Shown in pieces: positions 7,512 through 13,958 of a DNA stretch of 20,998 bases. A model generated the notes under the pieces. The model had not been told where the DNA came from. It did no database searches and saw only the letters and a program-made list of their open reading frames with translations. Source of the stretch: a virus; the IMG/VR virus record IMGVR_UViG_3300031841_004135, positions 1 through 20,998 of that record; one strand, written 5' to 3'. Every line of letters starts with the position of its first letter. Position 1 is the first letter of the stretch. The translations under genes and the position numbers were made by a program.

Positions 7512-8126
7512 ATGTCAAAATTACTGATTGAAACCCAAATATTTGAAGGAGGTTTCAAAAAACCTCTTAATGAAGGATTTAAACCGTCTTCCAATGGTAA
7601 TCCATTAGTTGAAGGTATAATGGCAACTGTTGAGGTTAAAAACGGTAATGGTAGATATTATAAAAGAGACATTTGGGAAAGAGAGATGGGTAAATACCAG
7701 GAATCAATTGACCAAAATAGAGCTTTAGGGGAATTAGATCATCCTGAATCAACAGTAATAAATTTAAAAAATGCCTCTCATAATGTAAAAAGATTATATT
7801 GGGATGGTGATCATATAATGGGTGAAGTGGAAATTTTACCTACACCTTCAGGAAATATCCTAAAAACATTACTTGAAAATGGTATTACTATGGGAGTTTC
7901 TTCACGTGGGATGGGTTCATTGCAACCTATGGGAGAGGGAATGATGGAGGTTCAAGATGATTTCGAGTTATTATGTTGGGATTTTGTTTCAACCCCTTCT
8001 AATCCTGGTTCTTACATGGCTCCCATAATGGAAGGACTAAGTAAAAATCAATACGATAATTATCAAAAAGTAAATAACGTTCTATACGAAATTCTTTGTT
8101 CAAAAGGCACTTGCCCAATAATATAA
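7512..8126 (+). CDS. 21: Prohead maturation protease (T4 gp21-like)
   Basis: 204 aa (T4 gp21 is 212). This serine protease is built into the prohead core and, once the shell is complete, cuts scaffold, core and capsid precursors after LxE-type sites. The catalytic signature is clear: GELDHPE with His77, then VINLKNASH, then NGITMGVSSRGMGSL with the nucleophile Ser at 130 or 131, and CWDFVSTPS with Asp157 as a possible third member. The N-terminus has several possible self-cleavage sites (LLIE, LNEG, LVEG). It starts 2 bases after the upstream core gene and is followed 2 bases later by a small beta-rich gene, so the block is probably one operon. Confidence 0.93.
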   Translation: MSKLLIETQIFEGGFKKPLNEGFKPSSNGNPLVEGIMATVEVKNGNGRYYKRDIWEREMGKYQESIDQNRALGELDHPESTVINLKNASHNVKRLYWDGDHIMGEVEILPTPSGNILKTLLENGITMGVSSRGMGSLQPMGEGMMEVQDDFELLCWDFVSTPSNPGSYMAPIMEGLSKNQYDNYQKVNNVLYEILCSKGTCPII

Positions 8127-8128
8127 TT

Positions 8129-8485
8129 ATGGCAAGTTACACAGCAGCACAGTTAAGAGGAGCAGGAACACCAATAGAAGCATTAACAGGTGGAGTTTCA
8201 TATGTTATAACACTAAGTAGACCTGTTTGTTCTGGTTCAGCTTATTTCACAATGGAAACTAAAAAAAATGCTTCATATAATTATGAAGGTCAACCTACTA
8301 ATGCATTAGGTTCTTATGCTTCATTTTCAGATATTGACGCAGGCACATTAGTTACATCATCATACATTGCTTCAGTTGTTATACCTACTGGTGGAGGTAT
8401 ATTTCAATTTACCCCAAATGCTACAGTGGCTGTTAGCTCTTCCTTTTTAAGAACAACTGGTGGAGTTTCTGCATCTATAGCTTAA
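8129..8485 (+). CDS. Small beta-rich protein of unknown function, possible capsid decoration or minor structural protein
   Basis: 118 aa from the ATG at 8129 (MASYTAAQLRGAGTPIEAL). The frame could be extended to a TTG at 8096, but that overlaps the protease end and the ATG two bases after the protease stop is better. The sequence is rich in Ser, Thr, Gly, Ala and Val with alternating hydrophobic residues, suggesting a compact beta sandwich. There is no signal peptide or membrane segment. No family is recognised. Its place between protease and scaffold genes suggests a virion protein. The style (LVTSSYIASVVIPTGGG, then ATVAVSSSFL) resembles the 141-aa protein at 11805, which also flanks the scaffold-capsid pair. 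Confidence 0.65.
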   Translation: MASYTAAQLRGAGTPIEALTGGVSYVITLSRPVCSGSAYFTMETKKNASYNYEGQPTNALGSYASFSDIDAGTLVTSSYIASVVIPTGGGIFQFTPNATVAVSSSFLRTTGGVSASIA

Positions 8486-8522
8486 TGTCTTTATAACTAC
8501 CCATATACGTATAACCATCAAT

Positions 8523-8554
8523 ATGCTATACTAGTTTACTAGTTTATATAGCAT
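8523..8554 (+). repeat. Inverted repeat (hairpin) ATGCTATA / TATAGCAT
   Basis: The outer arms ATGCTATA and TATAGCAT pair perfectly, and the inner arms CTAGT and ACTAG pair across a TT loop. An extra TTTA bulges on the 3' side. The 3' arm and flank (TATAGCATCAAATT) reappear with one mismatch at 11741-11754, just after the capsid gene. Confidence 0.6.
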
Positions 8555-8576
8555 CAAATTATGTATAATTCCAAAT

Positions 8577-8596
8577 TACGATTCTTAATAATCGTA
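8577..8596 (+). repeat. Inverted repeat (hairpin) TACGATT / AATCGTA
   Basis: Perfect 7-base arms surround a 6-base CTTAAT loop. It ends 23 bases before the scaffold start, so it would sit in that gene's 5' untranslated leader if transcription starts near the TATAAT at 8564-8569. Confidence 0.55.
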
Positions 8597-8619
8597 CTTC
8601 CAAAAAACAATTTAGGATA

Positions 8620-10053
8620 ATGAATAGAGAACTTCTAAAAGAAGCAATCGCAGACGCAAAGGCTGTCAAGGAAACTGCTATAGCGAATGCAAAAGCTGCT
8701 CTTGAAGAATCTTTCACTCCACATCTTAAATCTATGATCGCTGCTAAACTTTCTGAAATGGACAAAGAAGAAATGGAAGAAGGTAAGCACGAAAAAGATG
8801 AAATGGATGAGGGTTACGGAAAAAACTATGGCGAGGACAAAATGGACGAAGCTAAAGAAAAAGACGAAATGAAAGAAGATCAAGAAGTAGCAGAAGCAAA
8901 GGAAGAAGAAGTTAAGGAAGAGAAAGAAGCTGCTGATATAGACAGAGAAGTTGACGCTATCAGAGATGACGCAGATCAGATTTCTAAACTAGCAAAAGAT
9001 GCTGGTGAAGATGCTGGTGACATCAAAGATAAAGTCAAAGACGATAGAGCTATTGACGCAGTTAGAGACGACTTGGATCAAATTTCTAAACTTGCTAAAG
9101 ATGTTGGGCAGGATGCTAAAACAAACAAAGTAAGTGAAGAAAAAGAAGAAGTTGACGAAGAACTCGACCTTGATGAAATTCTTGCTGAGTTGGAGGAAGA
9201 AAAAGATTCTGACAAAGATAAGATGGAAGAAAAAATGTCAAACCCAATCATGAGAAAGGGACTAAAAGGCGATAATAAAGCTGAATTAGAAACTGAAAAA
9301 ATGAGAAAAATGAAAGAGGGTGAAGATATCGAAGAAGACGAATCACGTGCCGAAAGAGCTGACGTAGACAAATATGAATACGAAAAAGGTAAAGAAGCAG
9401 GTGAGGATGATGACGATATGGATATAGACATTGATCTAGACAACTTAACTGAGGATGATCTTAAAGCCTTCATAGAGGACGTTATCGAAGATATGGTTAA
9501 CACTGGTGAAATTGAAGCTGGTGAGAACTTCGAAGATGACGTTGACGTCGAAGTAGAAGAAGAGGATACAGAGGAGATTGAAATCGACGAAGCAAAAGAT
9601 GAGGACGTATTAAAAGCTATTACTTCTGAAGAAAAGAAAGAAGAAATGGACGAAGCTAAAAAAGAGGAAATGGATGAAGCTAAGCACGATAAAGAAGATA
9701 TGAAAGAAGATCTTGATGAAGCTTATTCAACTATTAAAACTTTAAAAGGTGAGTTAAATGAAATCAATTTATTGAATTCAAAACTTTTATATACTAACAA
9801 AATCTTTAAAGCTAAAAATTTAACTGAAGCTCAAAAGGTAAAAGTACTAGGTGCTTTTGACAAAGCTTCAAGCGTTAAAGAAGCAAAATTAATCTACGAA
9901 ACATTACAGGCTGGTGTTGCTAATAAAAAAGCATCAGTAAATGCAGTTAGAGGAAGGGCTTCTAAAGCGATACAACCAGTTGAACAGAAACAACCAATTG
10001 TTGAATCTGATCAAATGGTAGCAAGATTTAAGAAACTTGCTGGTTTAATTTAA
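8620..10053 (+). CDS. 22: Prohead core scaffold protein (T4 gp22-like)
   Basis: 477 aa. This is the main internal scaffold, which shapes the prohead and is degraded by the protease before packaging. The long middle (about residues 45-370) is low-complexity and extremely acidic, with repeated MDEAK and KEEMDE blocks and long Glu/Asp runs. The C-terminal 100 residues are the conserved part: LNEINLLNSKLLYTNKIF (from about 378), LTEAQKVKVLGAFDKA, VKEAKLIYETL, ending DQMVARFKKLAGLI. T4 gp22 is only 269 aa, so the acidic middle is greatly expanded. It contains a 34-residue tandem duplication. IVES near the C-terminus and many other LxE/IxE sites fit destruction by the protease. It lies 26 bases before the capsid gene, as gene 22 precedes 23 in T4. 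Confidence 0.9.
   Translation: MNRELLKEAIADAKAVKETAIANAKAALEESFTPHLKSMIAAKLSEMDKEEMEEGKHEKDEMDEGYGKNYGEDKMDEAKEKDEMKEDQEVAEAKEEEVKEEKEAADIDREVDAIRDDADQISKLAKDAGEDAGDIKDKVKDDRAIDAVRDDLDQISKLAKDVGQDAKTNKVSEEKEEVDEELDLDEILAELEEEKDSDKDKMEEKMSNPIMRKGLKGDNKAELETEKMRKMKEGEDIEEDESRAERADVDKYEYEKGKEAGEDDDDMDIDIDLDNLTEDDLKAFIEDVIEDMVNTGEIEAGENFEDDVDVEVEEEDTEEIEIDEAKDEDVLKAITSEEKKEEMDEAKKEEMDEAKHDKEDMKEDLDEAYSTIKTLKGELNEINLLNSKLLYTNKIFKAKNLTEAQKVKVLGAFDKASSVKEAKLIYETLQAGVANKKASVNAVRGRASKAIQPVEQKQPIVESDQMVARFKKLAGLI
8953..9120 (+). repeat. Tandem coding duplication (102-base unit) in the scaffold gene
   Basis: The units start at 8953 and 9055. They encode DAIRDDADQISKLAKDAGED and DAVRDDLDQISKLAKDVGQD, 102 bases (34 residues) apart; the second copy is partial. 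The nucleotide sequences have drifted at third positions, so the duplication is not recent. Confidence 0.75.
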
Positions 10054-10079
10054 TTTTAACTATATAATTTTTTAATAAA

Positions 10080-11732
10080 ATGTCAAACATTGATCAACTA
10101 TTAGAATCAGCTAATCCTTGGCAGTCACAGCAATCTGATGCTGCAAGATTAGCGAGAAAATGGGATAAGACAGGATTATTAGAAGGAATAGAAAATGAAA
10201 CTGATAAAAACAACATGTCTGTTATCTTGGAAAACCAAGCTAAGCAGCTAGTTGTTGAATCTTCACTAACTGGTGGAGGTGTAGCTGGTGGTACTTTTAC
10301 TGCTGGTGTTGGTGGACAGTGGGCAGGTGTTGCTCTACCGTTGGTAAGAAAAATCTTTGGACAAATTGCTTCAAAAGATTTCGTTTCTGTACAACCAATG
10401 AACTTACCATCAGGTCTAGTTTTCTACTTAGAGTTCCAATACGGAACTAACAAAGTTCCTTTTGATCAAGGTCAATCCCTTTATGGTAACTCTGGATCAG
10501 CTTATAACCCATTTGGTAATAACGCTGCAGGAGGACTATATGGTGCTGGAAGATACCAGTACTCAATCAATCAAACTTCATCTAACGCTGCAACTGTAAC
10601 TTCATCAGCTACATGGTCAGATTTAGATTTTGATTCTACTTATTCAGCTTCAGCTGTTGCTAATGAGTGGATAAAAGTTGATATCTCAGGTTCACAACTG
10701 GCGTACAAAGACACTAAAGGTGTTAGAGCGTTCAGAATCTCAGGTTCAGCTTTATTAGGTGGAGATGCTCTTTCTACTGGAGAGAACTTCCCACAATGGA
10801 CTAAGTACAATGAGGCAGCAGATGTTGTAACTTTCATCATCTCAGCTTCTGATGCAGGAACTATTGGTTCAGCTGCTGGTGCTGATGTTTACTATCAGTT
10901 ACAACCAACTGATAACAGAAGAGGTGATTTCGAGGATGGTAACACAACTCTTAACGGAGGTAACAACCCAATCTCAATCCCTGAAATTAATGTACAAATG
11001 AGAAGTTCAGCTATCGTAGCTAAAACTAGAAAATTAAAAGCAGTATGGACTCCTGAGTTCGCTCAAGATCTTAATGCTTACCATTCTCTAGATGCTGAAG
11101 CTGAGTTAACTTCTATCATGAGTGAATACGTTTCTCTAGAAATCGACTTAGAGATATTAGATATGATTATGCAAGTTGCTCCATTAAGCGACGTATGGTC
11201 AGCTAATAATAACGAGGCTTTCACTTCTACTACTGGAGACGGTACTACAACTGACCTTGGGTTCTATAATTCACAAGGACAGTGGTTCCAAACTTTGGGA
11301 ACTAAGTTACAAAAATTAAGTAACCAAATTCACCAAAGAACTCTTAGAGGAGGTGCTAACTTCTTAGTATGTTCACCTACAGTAGCTACTATCATTGAAT
11401 CAATCCCAGGATTTGCTTCAAACTCTGATGGTGACGCTGCTAAAATGCAATATGCATTTGGTGTACAGAAAGCAGGTCAATTGAATAGCAGATACAACGT
11501 ATACAAAAACCCTTACATGTTGGAAAACAGAATTCTCTTAGGATTTAGAGGATCTCAATTCCTAGAAAGTGGTGCTGTATTCGCTCCGTATATTCCATTG
11601 ATAATGACTCCTCTAGTATATGATCCAAGTACTTTCACTCCAAGAAAAGGATTGTTAACTAGATATGCTAAAAAAGTCGTAAGACCTGAATTCTATGCAA
11701 CATTAGATATTTCTGGTTTAAACACTTTATAA
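10080..11732 (+). CDS. 23: Major capsid protein (T4 gp23-like)
   Basis: 550 aa (T4 gp23 is 521). It forms the hexamers of the shell in the HK97 fold. The N-terminal part (ARKWDKTGLLEGI, VILENQAKQLVVE) is the propeptide. By alignment with T4, cleavage is expected after Glu60, before SSLTGGGVAGG. The mature part begins with the motif shared with the core-like gene at 5057 and continues with ALPLVRKIFGQIASKDFVSV and QPMNLPSGLVFYLEFQYGT (from about 102), all typical of this family. SRKLKA-like AKTRKLKAVWTPEFAQDL, LDAEAELTSIMSEYVSLEID and the C-terminal GLLTRYAKKVVRPEFYA also match. Codon use is richer in C-ending codons (AAC, TTC, TAC, GAC) than in most neighbours, as expected of a very highly expressed gene. 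A strong terminator follows. Confidence 0.96.
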   Translation: MSNIDQLLESANPWQSQQSDAARLARKWDKTGLLEGIENETDKNNMSVILENQAKQLVVESSLTGGGVAGGTFTAGVGGQWAGVALPLVRKIFGQIASKDFVSVQPMNLPSGLVFYLEFQYGTNKVPFDQGQSLYGNSGSAYNPFGNNAAGGLYGAGRYQYSINQTSSNAATVTSSATWSDLDFDSTYSASAVANEWIKVDISGSQLAYKDTKGVRAFRISGSALLGGDALSTGENFPQWTKYNEAADVVTFIISASDAGTIGSAAGADVYYQLQPTDNRRGDFEDGNTTLNGGNNPISIPEINVQMRSSAIVAKTRKLKAVWTPEFAQDLNAYHSLDAEAELTSIMSEYVSLEIDLEILDMIMQVAPLSDVWSANNNEAFTSTTGDGTTTDLGFYNSQGQWFQTLGTKLQKLSNQIHQRTLRGGANFLVCSPTVATIIESIPGFASNSDGDAAKMQYAFGVQKAGQLNSRYNVYKNPYMLENRILLGFRGSQFLESGAVFAPYIPLIMTPLVYDPSTFTPRKGLLTRYAKKVVRPEFYATLDISGLNTL

Positions 11733-11754
11733 TCTAGAATTATAGCATAAAATT

Positions 11755-11784
11755 AAAAGGCGGATTTATTCCGCCTTTTTTTTT
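11755..11784 (+). terminator. Rho-independent terminator after the major capsid gene
   Basis: The GC-rich stem GGCGGA/TCCGCC (11759-11764 with 11770-11775) is extended by AAAA/TTTT pairing, has a 5-base loop and is followed by a run of nine T. It lies 22 bases after the capsid stop codon. A weaker AT-only hairpin (TATAAT/ATTATA, 11728-11744) overlaps the stop codon. It ends the scaffold-capsid transcript. Confidence 0.93.
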
Positions 11785-11797
11785 ATATATTTATAAT
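11785..11797 (+). promoter_or_regulatory. ATATATTTATAAT junction motif directly after the terminator
   Basis: It is identical over 13 bases to 2226-2238. It begins on the base after the terminator's T-run and ends 7 bases before the ATG at 11805. A new promoter is needed here for downstream genes, which makes this the best of the four copies for a promoter reading; a very short leader would result. Confidence 0.45.
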
Positions 11798-11804
11798 CAA
11801 AAAC

Positions 11805-12230
11805 ATGGCTCAACTTTTAGTAGATATAAACGAATCTTTAGTCCTATCAGGTTCAGAAAAAGGTGGTCTTACTAGACAAAGAATAAATGGAATAAATAAT
11901 TTTGACAGAAGAAGAATGCAATTAACTTCTGGTTCAATTAAAAGTATCTGGGATTTTGATGCAAGACCTGCTGCTGGAACCTTTGTAACTAGTAGTTTTA
12001 AATATGGTAGAATAACTAACATATCTAATAACCCAATTAATCTAATTGTTTCTGGAGCTGCTGAAAATATGGTATTTGAAGTTTCCGCAGGTTCAACCTT
12101 TATTATGTCTACTTCCAATGTAACTTCTAGTTTAGAGGTAAATTCGTTTACATATAACAGTGTTCAAAGTATAAAAGCTGAACCATATTTAACAAGTTCT
12201 GAAATTACTTATTTTGTAGCTAGTACCTAA
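11805..12230 (+). CDS. Small beta-rich virion protein of unknown function
   Basis: 141 aa, first gene after the capsid terminator. The N-terminus MAQLLVDINESLVLSG is followed by basic and polar residues (LTRQRINGINNFDRRRM). The rest alternates polar and hydrophobic residues with many Ser/Thr/Asn, including GRITNISNNPINLIVSG and FEVSAGSTFIMST, a style common in small beta-sandwich phage proteins. No signal peptide, membrane segment or catalytic motif is seen. Its position between the capsid and neck genes suggests a structural part, such as a decoration or connector-associated protein, but the sequence does not show which. It may be related in fold to the 118-aa protein at 8129; that is a style resemblance only. 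Confidence 0.65.
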   Translation: MAQLLVDINESLVLSGSEKGGLTRQRINGINNFDRRRMQLTSGSIKSIWDFDARPAAGTFVTSSFKYGRITNISNNPINLIVSGAAENMVFEVSAGSTFIMSTSNVTSSLEVNSFTYNSVQSIKAEPYLTSSEITYFVAST

Positions 12231-12241
12231 AATTTTAAAAT

Positions 12242-13429
12242 ATGAATGTACCTATTTGGCCAGGAAGTTCCTCTTTTACAGGTTCTACTAATCCAACACC
12301 TTTTGGATTTTATGATAATGATCCTGAATTTGAAAAAGATGCTGATAAAGTAGCGAAATTTTGTGCTCAAAGGTTAGGATATCCTTTAGTAGATGTTGAA
12401 TTACAATCAGGTTCCTTCTACACTGCGTTTGAAGAGGCAGTAACAACCTATGGTAACGAATTATACGCATTTAAAGTTAGAGATAATATTTTAGATTTAG
12501 CTGGTCTAGATTTAGAAAATAGAGAAGTAATAAACGATGCCCTTATTATTCCAAATATGGGTTTTGTAGTTGAATTATCACAACAATATGCAGAAGAAGC
12601 AGGTGTTGGAGGTAATGTTACCTATTATAGTGGTTCAATAAATTTAACCTCTTCAAGACAAAATTACGATTTAAAAACTTGGGCTAGCCAATCTGGTATT
12701 TCAACTGATGGTGTTAATGGTCCTAAAGGAATTGAAATTAAAAGAGTATTTTATGAAGCTCCTCCTGCAATTGTAAGATATTTTGATCCTTATGGTGGTA
12801 CTGGTACAGGTATGATGGGATTAATGGATTCATTTGGTTGGGGTGGTTTTTCACCTGGTGTTAATTTCTTGATGATGCCATTAAATTTTGATTTACAAAA
12901 ACTTCAAGCAATAGAAATGAATGACATGATTAGAAGATCTAATTATTCATTTGAAATACAAAATAATAATTTAAAAATATTCCCTATACCTTATGCTGAT
13001 AGCGGTTCAGCAGGTAAAGTTTGGATTCAATACATTAAAAAACAAGACAGAACAGGTGGTTCAGTTATAACTTCTTCAACTGACATTGTTACAAATGTAT
13101 CAAATGTCCCTTATGCTAATCCAGACTACAGTAAAATAAATTCAATTGGTAGACAATGGATTTTTGAATATACTTTAGCCCTTTCAAAAGAAATGTTAGG
13201 GTATGTAAGAGGCAAGTATTCCACTGTGCCAATACCTAATGCCTCAGTAACTTTAAACCAAAGTGATTTATTAGGTGCTGCTACAGCTGAAAAAACTGCT
13301 TTATTAGAAAGATTAAGAACTTATTTTGATGAAACTTCTAGAAGAGCCTTATTAGAAAGAAAAGCTCAAGAAAGTGATTTTATTCAAGATGAATTTAGTA
13401 AAGTACCTTACACAATTTATATAGGATAA
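12242..13429 (+). CDS. 13: Neck protein, candidate gp13-like head-tail connector
   Basis: 395 aa (T4 gp13 is 309). The conserved-looking N-terminal region (DADKVAKFCAQRLGYPLVDV, ELQSGSFYTAFEEAVTTYGN, then FKVRDNILDLAGLD) resembles head-completion/connector proteins of T4-like marine phages. The middle has a Gly-rich loop (YGGTGTGMMGLMDSFGWGGF, about 182-201) and MIRRSNYSFEIQNNNLKIFP; the C-terminus is helical (LLERLRTYFDETSRRALLER). In T4, gp13 and gp14 complete the DNA-filled head by binding the portal. The main support is gene order: it is directly followed by gp14-like and gp15-like genes with 1-base gap and overlap respectively. A T4-gp13 name is therefore likely by context but not shown by a signature motif. 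Confidence 0.65.
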   Translation: MNVPIWPGSSSFTGSTNPTPFGFYDNDPEFEKDADKVAKFCAQRLGYPLVDVELQSGSFYTAFEEAVTTYGNELYAFKVRDNILDLAGLDLENREVINDALIIPNMGFVVELSQQYAEEAGVGGNVTYYSGSINLTSSRQNYDLKTWASQSGISTDGVNGPKGIEIKRVFYEAPPAIVRYFDPYGGTGTGMMGLMDSFGWGGFSPGVNFLMMPLNFDLQKLQAIEMNDMIRRSNYSFEIQNNNLKIFPIPYADSGSAGKVWIQYIKKQDRTGGSVITSSTDIVTNVSNVPYANPDYSKINSIGRQWIFEYTLALSKEMLGYVRGKYSTVPIPNASVTLNQSDLLGAATAEKTALLERLRTYFDETSRRALLERKAQESDFIQDEFSKVPYTIYIG

Positions 13430-13430
13430 T

Positions 13431-13958
13431 ATGGCAATGTTTGGAGGGGCACGAGATGTGTCCTTAATGAGACACGTAAATAGAGAACTAGAACATAACA
13501 TAGTCTCTCAGCAAGCTATCTTCTACAAATACAGATTAGAGGAGACTGTAACCAACATGTATGGTGAAGCTTCCACTGAAAAATATTTTGAAGATCCTGT
13601 TATTTTATTCTGTTTAATTGATAGAAATGATCAAGCTTATAATTACACAGGTGAAGGAGCAAATTTAAACCAACAAATTTCCTTTTACTTTTTAAGGGAT
13701 GATTTAGTTGATGCTAATGTTGTTCCTGAAATTGGTGATATAGTTTTATACCAAGAAGGCTATCACGAAGTAGATACAGTTGTAGGTAACCAATATTGGA
13801 CAGGTAAAAATCCTAATTATCCTAATTATGATAGTGATGGAAATAATCCAACCAATCCAGGATTAGAAAACTTTGGTTATAATGTTTCAATTCTTTGTAG
13901 AACACATTATGTTCCACAAGATAAATTATCTTTAACTCCTTATCAACCTAGATTCTAA
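13431..13958 (+). CDS. 14: Neck protein, candidate gp14-like head completion protein
   Basis: 175 aa (T4 gp14 is 256). Visible parts: a helical N-terminus (MRHVNRELEHNIVSQQAIFY), then a beta-rich domain with FYFLRDDLVDANVVPEIGDI, VLYQEGYHEVDTVVGNQYW and NFGYNVSILCRTHYVP. The order Arg-Asp, Pro-x-hydrophobic-GD-hydrophobic, HEV, QYW, FGY and an end-strand with Cys resembles the layout of T4-type gp14 neck proteins. It starts 1 base after the gp13-like gene, and its stop shares one base with the next start (TAATG), so translation of the three neck/tail-end genes is probably coupled. It could instead be a general head-closure protein of the same shape. Confidence 0.65.
   Translation: MAMFGGARDVSLMRHVNRELEHNIVSQQAIFYKYRLEETVTNMYGEASTEKYFEDPVILFCLIDRNDQAYNYTGEGANLNQQISFYFLRDDLVDANVVPEIGDIVLYQEGYHEVDTVVGNQYWTGKNPNYPNYDSDGNNPTNPGLENFGYNVSILCRTHYVPQDKLSLTPYQPRF

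Larger units (their letters stand above)
8486..8619 (+). promoter_or_regulatory. Intergenic region with two hairpins and a -10-like box before the scaffold gene
   Basis: This is the longest non-coding gap in the window (134 bases). It holds an ATACGTAT palindrome near 8505-8512, a hairpin at 8523-8554, a TATAAT box at 8564-8569 and a second hairpin at 8577-8596. Neither hairpin is followed by a T-run, so these are not classical terminators. A promoter or RNA-processing region controlling the scaffold and capsid genes is plausible; no clear -35 box is seen. The scaffold start has a weak AGGA 7-10 bases upstream. Confidence 0.4.

Noticed and set aside
8096-8128. TTG start extending the small beta-rich protein upstream
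   Set aside because: It overlaps the protease end, and the ATG at 8129 lies 2 bases after the protease stop, matching the tight spacing of neighbours.
5167-9503. Minus-strand frames of 60-140 codons across the capsid genes
   Set aside because: They lie fully inside well-supported plus-strand genes, have Ser/Phe-rich low-complexity content from antisense Lys/Glu codons, and no start signals.
2226-11797. Minus-strand T4 late promoters (TATAAATA) at the junction motifs
   Set aside because: No minus-strand genes are seen anywhere in the window, so an antisense promoter call cannot be supported; kept only as a hypothesis.
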